A stretch of DNA of 64,000 bases from Ureibacillus acetophenoni (GCF_900220965.1 NZ_OBQC01000018.1:1-64000), one strand, 5' to 3'. Positions 28,131 to 37,014 are shown, numbered from the stretch's first letter. Notes: generated by a model not told the origin, from the letters alone. Numbers and translations: made by a program.

Positions 28131-29044
28131 TGGAAAAATATTTATCATATTCACAAGAAGTATTAGAAGCAAAAGAAAAAGGACTACCGATTGTAGCTTT
28201 AGAATCAACAATTATCTCTCATGGTATGCCATATCCACAAAACGTTCAAACGGCTCGTGAGGTAGAAGACATTGTACGTTCTTATGGAGCAGTACCTGCT
28301 ACTATCGCAATTATCGATGGGAAAATTAAAATCGGTTTAACAGACGAAGAACTTGAAATGTTTGGTAATGCAAAAGATGTAGCTAAAGCTTCAAGAAGAG
28401 ATTTAGGCTACTTAGTAGCTACTAAAAAATTAGGAGCAACAACAGTTGCTGCTACAATGATTGCTGCGGAATTAGCAGGAATTGAATTGTTCGTAACTGG
28501 AGGAATCGGTGGGGTACACCGCGGCGCAGAAACAACAATGGATATTTCAGCTGACTTAGAAGAATTAGCACAAACAAATGTAGCTGTAGTATGTGCAGGT
28601 GCTAAATCAATCTTAGATATTGGTTTAACTCTTGAATATCTTGAAACTAAAGGGGTACCTGTAATTGGATATGCTACAGATACATTACCAGCCTTCTTCA
28701 CTCGTGAAAGTGAATTCGGATTAAATTTAAGAGCAGACTCTCCAGAAGAAGTAGCAGATACAATGCGTGCAAAATGGGATCTTGGATTAAAAGGTGGAGC
28801 TGTAATTGCAAATCCAATTCCTGAAGCAGATGCAATGGAATCTTCATTTATCAATGGAATTATTGAAAATGCATTAAAAGAAGCAGATGAAAAAGGTATT
28901 AAAGGTAAAGATGTAACACCATTCTTACTAGGTAAAGTAAAGGATTTAACTGAAGGGAAATCTTTAGAAGCAAATATTGCGTTAGTAAAAAATAATGCTG
29001 TAGTTGGTTCACAAATTGCAGTAGCTTTACAAAAAAATAAATAA
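28130..29044 (+). CDS. psuG: pseudouridine-5'-phosphate glycosidase
   Basis: A 304-residue enzyme cleaving pseudouridine 5'-phosphate reversibly to uracil and ribose 5-phosphate. The family opening [16 protein letters not shown], the [14 protein letters not shown] segment, and the conserved Lys regions of the fold are intact. ATG 28130 overlaps the psuK stop by one base and has TTGGAGGA 8-10 bases upstream. Together psuK-psuG salvage pseudouridine from RNA turnover. Confidence 0.95.
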   Translation: MEKYLSYSQEVLEAKEKGLPIVALESTIISHGMPYPQNVQTAREVEDIVRSYGAVPATIAIIDGKIKIGLTDEELEMFGNAKDVAKASRRDLGYLVATKKLGATTVAATMIAAELAGIELFVTGGIGGVHRGAETTMDISADLEELAQTNVAVVCAGAKSILDIGLTLEYLETKGVPVIGYATDTLPAFFTRESEFGLNLRADSPEEVADTMRAKWDLGLKGGAVIANPIPEADAMESSFINGIIENALKEADEKGIKGKDVTPFLLGKVKDLTEGKSLEANIALVKNNAVVGSQIAVALQKNK

Positions 29045-29091
29045 TAATAATGTTTCATACTATTGGTGCGATTCTTAAATAAATCCACAAA

Positions 29092-29177
29092 AAAAGAAGT
29101 TCTTAAAGGGTGTAAAATACTCTGTGTTGGCAAAAGCTAAGACAGGTAAGTATGTATCCCTTTTTAGAACTTCTTTT
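29092..29177. terminator. long hairpin with structured 47-base loop between convergent genes
   Basis: A 19-bp stem (29092-29110 with 29158-29177, one bulge) with A-runs and T-runs at its ends, so it can terminate psuG (+) and the DUF1128 gene (-). The 47-base loop is unusually long for a terminator and can itself form a small hairpin, TTGGC-AAAA-GCTAA. Confidence 0.75.
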
Positions 29178-29186
29178 ATTTTGTAT

Positions 29187-29408
29187 TTACTTTCTTAAAG
29201 AACCTAATTCAGAAACAATCGCTTGCATTTCACTTGGGCTAAAGGAGTTTCGTTTCATTACCATTTCATAAAGGTAGTGGATATCTTCATAATTTTCATC
29301 AGTGAAATGTTCTGATTTCATAGCATCAACGTTAACCATACGAAGTTTTTCTTTAATTTGCTCAATCATGAAAACAACATTTTCTTTTGTTGGGTTTGAT
29401 AAATCCAT
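29187..29408 (-). CDS. DUF1128 family protein (YfkK-like)
   Basis: A 73-residue cytosolic protein matching the DUF1128 (UPF0435, B. subtilis YfkK) family: central [13 protein letters not shown], then the near-invariant C terminus [18 protein letters not shown]. The size is the full family length. The biochemical role is unknown. A ribosome site AAAGGCGG lies before the ATG. It is convergent with psuG. Confidence 0.88.
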   Translation of the reverse strand: MDLSNPTKENVVFMIEQIKEKLRMVNVDAMKSEHFTDENYEDIHYLYEMVMKRNSFSPSEMQAIVSELGSLRK

Positions 29409-29590
29409 TTCATAATCCGCCTTTCAAAGTTTACTTATTAATCATTTCATTTCAACATAAAGAAGTCAATAAAAAGGTGACCCATTAGGCCATACGCTTT
29501 CAAAAAGTGTTAACATTCATTAAAATGGAAATACAAAGGTTTATACCCAAATTGAGGATTTCCCTTTCAAAACTAGGAGGTATTATAAAT

Positions 29591-29914
29591 ATGAGTCAAA
29601 GTAAATTATTAAAATCAATGCTTGCTGGTGCTATTATTGGTGCTGCTTTAAGTATGTTGGACCGAAAAACAAGAGAACATACGATGAATAACATAAAAAA
29701 GGCATCTGAAACTGTCCAATATTATGCGGCACATCGCGATGAACTACAACAAATGATTGAACAAAAAGTTCAACAAGTTCAGAAGCTTTATGAGACAACA
29801 CAAGATAATGTAAGTTTTATTAAAGATAAAATTACCGAAGTATCAGAAATTCCGGTTGCAGTTCAAGATATAGTGGAAGAAACAAAAACAACTTTTACAA
29901 ACCCAATTAACTAA
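29591..29914 (+). CDS. YtxH-like small protein
   Basis: A 107-residue protein with one N-terminal glycine/alanine-rich membrane segment (SMLAGAIIGAALSML, about 8-22) followed by a long amphipathic, probably coiled-coil, tail. This is the YtxH-domain layout, often seen in general-stress proteins. The ATG at 29591 is chosen because AGGAGGT lies 8-9 bases upstream. It precedes the YihY gene by about 95 bases, and the two may be co-transcribed. Confidence 0.72.
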   Translation: MSQSKLLKSMLAGAIIGAALSMLDRKTREHTMNNIKKASETVQYYAAHRDELQQMIEQKVQQVQKLYETTQDNVSFIKDKITEVSEIPVAVQDIVEETKTTFTNPIN

Positions 29915-30010
29915 ATAACATTGGCGGATTATTTTTATTTCCGTATAAGAAAATCATCAATGCATCTTTTGTCACTATTCGTGATGTATTAGTGAAAGGA
30001 AGTGAGCTTT

Positions 30011-30946
30011 TTGGTAAGTGAAGACAAAAAAGTACCAAATAAAAAAGGTCTAAACTTTATCTTCTCTTTCCTTTTTCCTGAAAAGTCAAAAGTTGATATT
30101 ACAACATCTAAGGGATTGGTACAGGATTTGTTGTTACGTATGTATGCTGTTGACGTTTCAGGATTAGGCGCTCAATTAGCATACTTCTTTTTACTATCTT
30201 TTTTTCCACTTTTGATTTTTTTAGTCGCTTTACTTCCTTTATTAAATTTAAATCAAGAACACGTTTTTGATTTTATGCAAAGTGTTGTTCCTACAGAAGT
30301 GTTTTTATTAACTCAAGGAACTCTTGTTGATATTTTAACGAGTAATAACAATGGCGGAATACTATCATTAAGTATTATAGGCACGATGTGGTCAGCGTCA
30401 AGAGGTGTTAATGCACTAATAAAAGCACTAAATGAAGCTTATGATACGAAACCAAAAATAGGAATTATAGTCCGTGGGTGGTCCATTGTATTTACAATTG
30501 CTTTAGTGATTATTATATTAATCGCTCTAACTTTACCAATTATTGGATTAAGATATGGTTATCAATTATTCGACTATTTAGGGTTTGAAAAGTCATTTAT
30601 TACAATATGGATGTATGTTCAGTGGATACTTCCTCCTTTACTCATATTTATTGTGCTTTTATTAATTTACTGGATAATACCGAATACAGATCCACGTTTA
30701 AAAATTTTAAGTGTCCTACCTGGAGCAATTTTTTCGTCAGTTGCATGGGTTGTTTTAATTTATGCTTTTTCATATTACATTAATAACTTTGGTAATATTT
30801 TTTCTACTTATGGAAGTATTGCAAGTGTAATTGTTTTAATGCTTTGGCTGTACTTTACTGGAATGATCTTAATTTTTGGAGGGTTGTTAAATGCAACATT
30901 CCAAAGTCGAAGGTTGGCAATGAGGAGAAAAAAGAGACTAAGTTAA
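30011..30946 (+). CDS. YihY/BrkB family inner-membrane protein
   Basis: A 311-residue polytopic protein with about six membrane segments and the YihY (UPF0761) landmarks: LGAQLAYFFLLSFFPLLIFL near the N terminus, GTMWSASRGVNALIKALNEAYD, and a terminal LWLYFTGMILIFGGLLNA. B. subtilis YfkH is the likely relative. The start is uncertain: AAAGGAAGTGAG overlaps a GTG at 30002, so the TTG at 30011 is preferred. Function is not established, and annotations as ribonuclease BN for this family are obsolete. Confidence 0.85.
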   Translation: MVSEDKKVPNKKGLNFIFSFLFPEKSKVDITTSKGLVQDLLLRMYAVDVSGLGAQLAYFFLLSFFPLLIFLVALLPLLNLNQEHVFDFMQSVVPTEVFLLTQGTLVDILTSNNNGGILSLSIIGTMWSASRGVNALIKALNEAYDTKPKIGIIVRGWSIVFTIALVIIILIALTLPIIGLRYGYQLFDYLGFEKSFITIWMYVQWILPPLLIFIVLLLIYWIIPNTDPRLKILSVLPGAIFSSVAWVVLIYAFSYYINNFGNIFSTYGSIASVIVLMLWLYFTGMILIFGGLLNATFQSRRLAMRRKKRLS

Positions 30947-30989
30947 AACAGCTTTCGTAAAGGGATTCCTTGCGAAAGTTGTTTTTTTA
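30945..30989 (+). terminator. intrinsic terminator after the YihY gene
   Basis: A 12-13-bp stem (30946-30957 with 30972-30984), inner AAGG/CCTT pairs, then seven T's. It starts at the stop codon. Confidence 0.85.
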
Positions 30990-31045
30990 TCCAATTGGCA
31001 GCAACTAATAATCTATAATGATTTACAAATGTAAGTTATTAGTAG

Positions 31046-31073
31046 TTGCAATTATAATTTATTTATATATAAT
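31046..31073 (+). promoter_or_regulatory. sigma-A-type promoter of the TetR gene
   Basis: TTGCAA (31046-31051), 16-base spacer, perfect TATAAT (31068-31073). The operator at 31084 begins just after the expected transcription start. Confidence 0.65.
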
Positions 31074-31083
31074 AATGACTGGT

Positions 31084-31106
31084 TGACCGTACTTGGATTT
31101 TGGTCA
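31084..31106 (+). promoter_or_regulatory. TetR operator copy 1: TGACC-N13-GGTCA
   Basis: A 23-bp dyad, TGACC (31084-31088) and GGTCA (31102-31106), between the promoter and the ribosome site of the TetR gene. The same arms at the same spacing recur before yhgE (31741-31763), which makes chance unlikely. Confidence 0.75.
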
Positions 31107-31123
31107 CTTTTGGAGGGATACTT

Positions 31124-31699
31124 GTGGATCGTAGACAAGAAATTTTACTCGGTGCGGCAAAGTCATTTTCCATGTTTGGATATAAAGCTACAACTATGGA
31201 GCAAGTAGCGAAAATTTCGAACGTTGGAAAAGGAACAATCTATAATTTTTTTACGAATAAGGAAGAACTTTTGCAAGAAGTTGTTATTTCAATGATTCGT
31301 GACATGAAAGCTGAGGCAGACCAAACGATATCGTCTGATGTGAGTTTTATCGAAAATGCTCACAATGGGTTAATGAAGATGCTTCAATTTAGAGAACAGC
31401 ATTTATTGTTCGCAAAGTTAATCGAAGAAGAAAAGGCTATGCAAACTCCAGCTGTAAAACAGATGCTCGTGAAAATTGAAGAAGAGATTGTTACTTATAT
31501 AGGCAAACGTATTCAAATAGGGATTAATAAGAACGAAATACGACCATGTAATACTCAGCTTGTTGGTTATTTATTATTAAAATCTTATTTAGCGATGGTT
31601 GTTGATTGGCAACTAACTCATGAAGAAGCGCTTCAAGAAGAGGAAATTTTGGGGCTTTTTAAAGAAACGATATTTCGAGGGCTTGCCATAGCACCTTAA
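31124..31699 (+). CDS. yhgD: TetR family transcriptional regulator (YhgD-like)
   Basis: A 191-residue regulator with the TetR N-terminal HTH (ILLGAAKSFSMFGYKATTME ... GTIYNFFTNKEELL) and a helical ligand-binding domain. The start is GTG 31124, since TTTGGAGGG lies 7 bases upstream; a longer frame from TTG 31100 would bury the operator and ribosome site. B. subtilis has the same pair yhgD-yhgE. Matching operators before this gene and yhgE imply autoregulation plus control of yhgE. The inducer is unknown. Confidence 0.86.
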   Translation: MDRRQEILLGAAKSFSMFGYKATTMEQVAKISNVGKGTIYNFFTNKEELLQEVVISMIRDMKAEADQTISSDVSFIENAHNGLMKMLQFREQHLLFAKLIEEEKAMQTPAVKQMLVKIEEEIVTYIGKRIQIGINKNEIRPCNTQLVGYLLLKSYLAMVVDWQLTHEEALQEEEILGLFKETIFRGLAIAP

Positions 31700-31700
31700 A

Positions 31701-31729
31701 TTTGTTTTCTATAGGAAAACAAATTTTTT
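31701..31729 (+). terminator. terminator between yhgD and yhgE
   Basis: A 9-bp perfect stem (31701-31709 with 31715-31723) and six T's. It limits read-through, so yhgE probably also has its own promoter or depends on partial read-through. Confidence 0.8.
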
Positions 31730-31740
31730 ATCCAATAATG

Positions 31741-31763
31741 TGACCAAATGACAAAATTGGTCA
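31741..31763 (+). promoter_or_regulatory. TetR operator copy 2: TGACC-N13-GGTCA
   Basis: TGACC (31741-31745) and GGTCA (31759-31763) with a 13-base spacer, the same length as copy 1; here the arms extend to 7 bp (TGACCAA/TTGGTCA). It lies 23 bases before the yhgE start. Confidence 0.75.
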
Positions 31764-31786
31764 TTTAGTTTTAGGGAGATGATATT

Positions 31787-33982
31787 TTGTTAAAGGCAGA
31801 ATGGTTGAAAATTTTTAATACGAGAAAAATGCTCATTTCAGTAATCGCTATTTTATTTATTCCGGTATTATATAGTGGCATGTTCCTGTGGGCATTTTGG
31901 GACCCATATGCAAACTTAAATAGCATGCCCGTTGCCATACTTAACGAAGATACTGGCGCAACAATGGAAGGAGAGCAACTTGCACTTGGTGATGAGGTAA
32001 CAAAAAAACTTATAGATAGTGAACAATTTCATTTTATAGAAGTTGATGCAAATAAAGCAGATGAACAATTAAAGAATCAGGAATATTATATTTTAATAAA
32101 AATTCCTGAGAACTTTTCACAACATGCCACAACTTTACTTGATGAAAATCCAGAGAAGTTAACGATTGAGTACATTCCAAACGAAGGGTATAACTTCTTA
32201 GGTGCACAAATCGGTGATACAGCAATGGAACGAGTGAAGTCAGAGGTAAATACGCAAGTTTCAAAAACATATGCTGAAAAACTATTTACATCAATTACTG
32301 AATTAGGTGATGGAGTAATAGAGGCTGCAGATGGCGCGGGAAAAATCGATGACGGAGCTCAAAAAGTTACTGATGGTGCAGAAGAGTTACATGGTTATTT
32401 AGAACAATTGGCTGCAAGTTCAATTGAGCTTTCTGATGGCTCTAACACTTTACAAGACGGTATGCAATCAGCTGCAATTGGCTCATCTCAGTTGTTAGAT
32501 GGTATTAAGCAACTTCAAAACGGTACATCTCCTTTAATGGATGGTGCAAATGCAGCAAGTGAAGGTTCCAAACAATTACAACAAGGTGTAACAGATTATA
32601 CAAATGGAGTGGCACAGCTGTCAGAGGGACAAAAATCAGTTACTGCTGGTGGTCAAGAATTAGCTACAAATTTACAATTACTAGCTAATGGAACTGAAAA
32701 TATGGACGACAAAATTGCATCTCTAGCTGAAGGTTCTGAAGGGGTCACAAGTGGGATTGAACAGCTTACTACAGCGCTACAACCGGTACTAGCAAACTTG
32801 CCAGAGGCGAATAAACAAGAACTATTACAAACATTGGCTCAAATTCAAGCGGGTAGTTCGCAAGTTAGTAATGGATTAGGTCAACTAAAAGAAGGTACGG
32901 TTGATATTGATGATAACATCGCAGCCCTATCACAAGGTGCAATAAATTTAACTGAAGGTCATTTACAAGTTTCTTTAGGTATTGAGCAATTGATGAATAA
33001 TTCAAACGCGTTAGTATCAGGTGTGACAAAACTAGCTGATGGAAATGCAAAACTAGCTAGCGGATTACAACAATTAGCATCAGGTGCTGATAGTGCAGTA
33101 GCAGGTGCTAATGACTTAACATCTGGTATTAGCCAATTAGTAGATGGAACAAATCAAATTTCAGATGGTACAACTTTACTTTCAGAAAAAACAGGTGAGC
33201 TTGCTGAAGGATCTACATTATTAGTTGACGGTTCAAAAGAATTAGCAAATGGTACATCAACGTTATCAGGAAAACTTTCGGAAGCTAGTGGAAATGTAGA
33301 CATTAATGTATCCGATGATAATTACGATATGATGGCTGCACCGGTGGAAGTGGAGAAAACTTCTGTAAATCATGTTCCAAACTATGGTACCGGTTTTGCA
33401 CCATATTTTATCTCTTTGGGCTTATTTGTTGGGGCATTAGTAGTTTCCATTGTGTTCCCATTAGTGGAACCAGCAATTCGTCCAACTAGTGGATTTAAGT
33501 GGTTTATTAGTAAAGTATCAGTATTGGCGGTAATTGGTATTATCCAAGCAGTAATTACAGCAATAGTTGTAATTGGTGCATTAGGCTTAGAAGTCAACAA
33601 TTTACCGTTATTCATGGGCACAAGTATTCTTACTAGCTTTACATTCTTAGCATTGATTCAGCTATTAGTATCTGTTTTGGGTGACCCTGGACGATTCATT
33701 GCAATACTGATTTTAATTTTACAATTAACAACTAGTGCAGGTACATTCCCATTAGAATTAGTTCCTAGTCAATTGCACATCTTTAATGCTTTCTTACCGA
33801 TGACATTCTCAGTACAAGCATTTAAAGCGGCAATTTCAACTGGCGATACATCATTCTTAATATATAACTGGTCAATTTTAGGTATTTATGCAGTGGCATG
33901 TTTAGCAATATCTTTAGGTTATTTCACATTGCTAGTTAAAAAACGTTACTCTAGACAAGCTAATGTTGAACAACAAGCATAA
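31787..33982 (+). CDS. yhgE: YhgE/Pip domain membrane protein
   Basis: A 731-residue envelope protein: one N-terminal membrane helix (about 17-37), a long extracellular domain with many degenerate repeats of the type L-x-(D/N/S)-G-(x)3-L-x-x-G (about 170-510), and five to six C-terminal helices with ABC-2-like features. This is the YhgE/Pip family, related to the Lactococcus phage-infection protein Pip and to ESX/type VII-associated proteins. The start is TTG 31787 with TTAGGGAGATGA upstream. It is controlled by the adjacent TetR protein via the operator at 31741. An export role is possible but unproven. Confidence 0.88.
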   Translation: MLKAEWLKIFNTRKMLISVIAILFIPVLYSGMFLWAFWDPYANLNSMPVAILNEDTGATMEGEQLALGDEVTKKLIDSEQFHFIEVDANKADEQLKNQEYYILIKIPENFSQHATTLLDENPEKLTIEYIPNEGYNFLGAQIGDTAMERVKSEVNTQVSKTYAEKLFTSITELGDGVIEAADGAGKIDDGAQKVTDGAEELHGYLEQLAASSIELSDGSNTLQDGMQSAAIGSSQLLDGIKQLQNGTSPLMDGANAASEGSKQLQQGVTDYTNGVAQLSEGQKSVTAGGQELATNLQLLANGTENMDDKIASLAEGSEGVTSGIEQLTTALQPVLANLPEANKQELLQTLAQIQAGSSQVSNGLGQLKEGTVDIDDNIAALSQGAINLTEGHLQVSLGIEQLMNNSNALVSGVTKLADGNAKLASGLQQLASGADSAVAGANDLTSGISQLVDGTNQISDGTTLLSEKTGELAEGSTLLVDGSKELANGTSTLSGKLSEASGNVDINVSDDNYDMMAAPVEVEKTSVNHVPNYGTGFAPYFISLGLFVGALVVSIVFPLVEPAIRPTSGFKWFISKVSVLAVIGIIQAVITAIVVIGALGLEVNNLPLFMGTSILTSFTFLALIQLLVSVLGDPGRFIAILILILQLTTSAGTFPLELVPSQLHIFNAFLPMTFSVQAFKAAISTGDTSFLIYNWSILGIYAVACLAISLGYFTLLVKKRYSRQANVEQQA

Positions 33983-34021
33983 GAGCTAAGGACATATGTC
34001 TTTAATCGCTTAAGAAGCAAG

Positions 34022-34075
34022 CTGAACTATTTAACGAAACTCTATATCAGTGTTTCGTAATAGTTCGGTTTTTTT
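34022..34075 (+). terminator. intrinsic terminator after yhgE
   Basis: A long stem with arms 34022-34040 and 34052-34068 (a mismatch inside) followed by seven T's. Confidence 0.85.
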
Positions 34076-34148
34076 CATTTTATCTTCACTTCTCTTTATA
34101 GTGTCACGTAATCTGACGTATTCCCTGGAATAAATCCTTCGGAGATTA

Positions 34149-34184
34149 TAAAAAAACTCGTAAGAAATTAAATTTCTTACGAGT
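34149..34184 (-). terminator. intrinsic terminator after the fumarase gene
   Basis: A 14-bp perfect inverted repeat starting ACTCGTAAG (34156) and ending at 34184, followed on the minus strand by seven T's. Confidence 0.88.
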
Positions 34185-34224
34185 AAATTACAGTCTCTGT
34201 CAAAAAAAAATCTTACTTTATAAA

Positions 34225-35775
34225 TTAGAATACACGCTCTTTGTATTGAGAGAGTTTTTCTAATGAAGATTTCTCAACGTCTGCATGTAATGAATTACCG
34301 TGTGAATCCATTGTTACAACTGCTGTGAAGTCTTCCACAGTTAAATGCCACATTGCTTCTGGAATACCAAATTCCATTAAATCTACGCCATCTACTGATT
34401 TAATACAGTCAGCATAGTATTGAGCAGCTCCACCGATAGCATTTAAGTAAACACCGCCATGTTCTTTAAGTGCAGCAAGTGTTTTTGGTCCCATTCCGCC
34501 TTTACCAATAACAGCGCGGATACCGAATTTTTTCATAATATCGCCTTGGTATGGCTCCTCACGAATAGATGTAGTTGGACCAGCAGCTTTAACAGTCCAG
34601 TTACCCTCTTCATCTTTTGCCATTACAGGACCACAGTGGTAAATAATGTGTCCATTTAAATCAACTGGAGCATCATTGCTCATTAAGTGATGGTGGATTG
34701 CGTCACGGCCAGTGTACATACGTCCACTGATTTTAACAACATCCCCAACTTTTAACTCACGAATTTGCTCTTCTGTAATAGGAGCTTTAAGTTCTACAAC
34801 TTTACTATCTGAATTTGTTTCAGTTTTTGGCTCATCACGGAAAGTAACTCTTTCACCGTCTTGATAATGCCATTTTTTAATTTCACCAGTCGTTGCATCG
34901 ATATCTATTGCCATACGACGGTAAGCCCAACAGTTATAAGCTACCGATACGTAGAATGAAGCTGGGATACGGTCCATCACACCAATTTTACAGCCTAGTA
35001 ATGTTGCTTCACCACCGAAGCCCATTGTACCAACACCGAATGTGTTTGATTTTTCAACAATATATTCTTCTAATTTTGCAAGGTCTTCATTTGGGTTTAC
35101 GTCATCAACAGAACGGAATAATTGTTCTTTTGCTAGGTCATAGCCAGAAGAACGATCTCCTCCAATTCCTACTCCGATGAAACCTGCAGAACAGCCTTGC
35201 CCTTGTGCTTGCCATACAGAGTGAAGGATACATTTACGAATACCATCTAAGTCACGACCTGCACGACCAAGACCTTCTAATTCAGTAGGTAAGCTGTACT
35301 GGATGTTTTTATTTTCACAGCCGCCACCTTTAAGGATTAGCTTCACTTCAATGTAATCGTTTTCCCATTGTTCAAACTTAATAACAGGAACGCCTTCACC
35401 TAAGTTATCTCCACTGTTTTTACCAGTTAAAGAGTCTACAGAGTTCGGACGTAATTTTGCATCTTTAGTAGCTTGTACGATGGCATTTTTAATTACAGCT
35501 TTAATTTCTAATTGGTTTACGCCAATTGGAGTTTTTACTTTAAAAGTAGGTAAGCCTGTATCTTGGCAAATTGGAGATACATTATCTTCAGCCATAACGA
35601 TATTGTTAGTAATAGTGTCTAAGCTCATTGCAGCACGAGTACCAGCATTTTCAGCCTCTTTTGCTTTTTTAATTGCGCGACGAACATCAGTAGGTAAGTT
35701 TGTAGATGTTTCACTCACTAAATCATAAAGACTTTTTTCTAAAGTCTGTAAATAAGAAGTTGCAACTTGCGACAT
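34225..35775 (-). CDS. fumarate hydratase class I (iron-sulfur type)
   Basis: A 516-residue fused enzyme converting fumarate to malate. The N-terminal alpha-type domain has the [4Fe-4S] cysteine regions (SPICQDTGLP, GGGCENK, and a third Cys in GFGGEATLLGCK); the C-terminal beta-type domain has the GRDAIHHH and GKGGMGPKT motifs. B. subtilis relies on the unrelated class II enzyme, so the class I form marks a lineage difference and implies an oxygen-sensitive cluster. AGGGGGA lies before the ATG. Monocistronic. Confidence 0.93.
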   Translation of the reverse strand: MSQVATSYLQTLEKSLYDLVSETSTNLPTDVRRAIKKAKEAENAGTRAAMSLDTITNNIVMAEDNVSPICQDTGLPTFKVKTPIGVNQLEIKAVIKNAIVQATKDAKLRPNSVDSLTGKNSGDNLGEGVPVIKFEQWENDYIEVKLILKGGGCENKNIQYSLPTELEGLGRAGRDLDGIRKCILHSVWQAQGQGCSAGFIGVGIGGDRSSGYDLAKEQLFRSVDDVNPNEDLAKLEEYIVEKSNTFGVGTMGFGGEATLLGCKIGVMDRIPASFYVSVAYNCWAYRRMAIDIDATTGEIKKWHYQDGERVTFRDEPKTETNSDSKVVELKAPITEEQIRELKVGDVVKISGRMYTGRDAIHHHLMSNDAPVDLNGHIIYHCGPVMAKDEEGNWTVKAAGPTTSIREEPYQGDIMKKFGIRAVIGKGGMGPKTLAALKEHGGVYLNAIGGAAQYYADCIKSVDGVDLMEFGIPEAMWHLTVEDFTAVVTMDSHGNSLHADVEKSSLEKLSQYKERVF

Positions 35776-35875
35776 TGATCTATTCCCCCTAAATAGTTAG
35801 AAAAAATGTAATACCATGTTCATTATACCCTTTTAAATCTATTAAAAAAAGACTCGTAGTTTTATATGTAAGTAA

Positions 35876-35912
35876 AATAAAAACAACAGAACCTGTTTAA
35901 GATTCTGTTGTT
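35876..35912 (-). terminator. intrinsic terminator after the 65-residue gene
   Basis: A 10-bp perfect stem (35882-35891 with 35903-35912), T-rich on the minus-strand exit side. Confidence 0.82.
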
Positions 35913-35916
35913 CGTA

Positions 35917-36114
35917 TTATTGGTCTAGTAATTTTTCCCGGTTATTGAAAATTTCTATTTTTTCTTCAACATCGGTAATCATTTGAATTAATCGATCAAT
36001 ATCTTCAAGGCTTGTTGTTTCTGGATCAATTGATTCTAATACTTCCAAAAACATATGAAGACGTTCTTTTAGATAGCTAATTTGCTGATCTTTATCTGTT
36101 ATGGAGTTGGACAT
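35917..36114 (-). CDS. small helical protein, SE1561 family-like
   Basis: A 65-residue acidic protein predicted to be two or three helices (YLKERLHMFLEVLESIDPET then DIDRLIQMITDVEEKIE). It resembles the short SE1561-type proteins of staphylococci and Bacillaceae, recalled from memory and not checked. Function unknown. It has its own terminator. Confidence 0.7.
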   Translation of the reverse strand: MSNSITDKDQQISYLKERLHMFLEVLESIDPETTSLEDIDRLIQMITDVEEKIEIFNNREKLLDQ

Positions 36115-36228
36115 GGATACACCTCATTCAATTTTTTCACATCGTTAATTATAGCATGTACAATTGTTTCAGAAGAATAAGTAATTAAATAACAATCAAT
36201 AATTTTGAAATTATTTATTATCAGAATA

Positions 36229-36257
36229 TTTACAAAATTAAGATAATGTGTTAAAGT
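36229..36257 (+). promoter_or_regulatory. candidate promoter of a short transcription unit
   Basis: TTTACA (36229-36234), 17-base spacer, TAAAGT (36252-36257). A strong terminator 145 bases downstream brackets a short transcript. Confidence 0.45.
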
Positions 36258-36294
36258 AATTACAAATATAACGAAGGAGATGGTCGAAGAAAAG

Positions 36295-36375
36295 ATGAAG
36301 ATGCTCACTCTAAATCGAAAGGGAGGGAGTTTAAACAGTATTCGGCTATCTGTGTATGCTGAATTTTTAGTTTAA
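36295..36375 (+). CDS. possible 26-residue peptide in the short transcript
   Basis: The frame starts MKMLTLNRKGGSLNS and ends EFLV. A strong AAGGAGATGG lies upstream, but 13-15 bases from this ATG, too far for a good start; the ATG at 36280 overlaps the site itself. The peptide could be a leader, or the unit could be a non-coding RNA. Not recognised. Confidence 0.3.
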   Translation: MKMLTLNRKGGSLNSIRLSVYAEFLV

Positions 36376-36402
36376 CTTTATGATGGAGATAATTATGATG
36401 TA

Positions 36403-36441
36403 ACCCTAGTGAATGATTGATTCATTGCTAGGGTTTTTTTG
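36403..36441 (+). terminator. strong intrinsic terminator of the short unit
   Basis: A 14-bp stem (36403-36416 with 36421-36434, one mismatch), loop TTGA, seven T's. No known gene lies upstream on this strand, so it must end an unannotated transcript. Confidence 0.88.
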
Positions 36442-36464
36442 TGGAGATTTTTAAATTTTGTTCG

Positions 36465-36723
36465 TGGCAAATAAACTGATATTTTGGCCAATAAGTCTTT
36501 GTTGGTGGCGATTAAATGCTTAGTGGATACTATAACGCTAGTAAGTGGCGAATATCTTTGTAGTTTCGACCAATAACATGTGCAAAAATGGCGGATAAGT
36601 CTACCTAATTGGCGAATAAAAGTTGCAATGAACTCATGAACTCTAACAGGTGGCGAATAACCTTTAAGTTCTGGAGAATATTAACTACGGAATGGCGAAT
36701 AAGTTAATTAAATTGGCGATTAA
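36465..36723 (+). repeat. 21-bp-period decamer array A (core TGGCGAATAA)
   Basis: Copies of TGGCGAATAA or close variants start at 36465, 36485, 36506, 36546, 36567, 36589, 36610, 36651, 36672, 36693 and 36714, with decayed positions near 36524 and 36631. Steps are mostly 20-22 bp, and missing units leave about 40. The intervening bases are unrelated. Three copies are exact and most others have one mismatch. All copies point the same way. The array fills the space between the terminator at 36403 and the MFS gene's upstream region. Confidence 0.85.
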
Positions 36724-36811
36724 GGTTCTAGAATTGTAAAATTCATAAGTTAAATAATAGAACGAATAGCCATGCTAAATAAATGCTCAATTCTTTATAA
36801 TCCGAAAATGA

Positions 36812-36866
36812 CATACGACATATTCAGAATTAAGCGCAATTACACATAATTTTAGTTATGTCGTAT
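36812..36866 (+). repeat. inverted repeat upstream of the MFS transporter
   Basis: ATACGACATA (36812-36821) and its complement TATGTCGTAT (36857-36866), 35 bases apart, lie about 150 bases before the transporter start. It may be a paired operator. Confidence 0.45.
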
Positions 36867-37014
36867 ATGAAATACGTCAATGAACGAATTTCAAAAGTTA
36901 AAATAACGATAAATTTTAAAATGGATATAAACGAAATATTGTCGGAAAATAAGGAATTCCGTACTCGGTATGTTAACATAATTAAGGAACATAACATATG
37001 TGCGGAGGACATGC

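Noticed and set aside
28408..29133. A 241-residue minus-strand frame opposite psuG
   Set aside because: It is antisense to a complete psuG with conserved motifs and has no ribosome site.
36465..36723. Array A considered as a CRISPR array
   Set aside because: The repeated part is only about 10 bp, gaps are about 11 bp, copies are degenerate, and no cas genes are present in the window.
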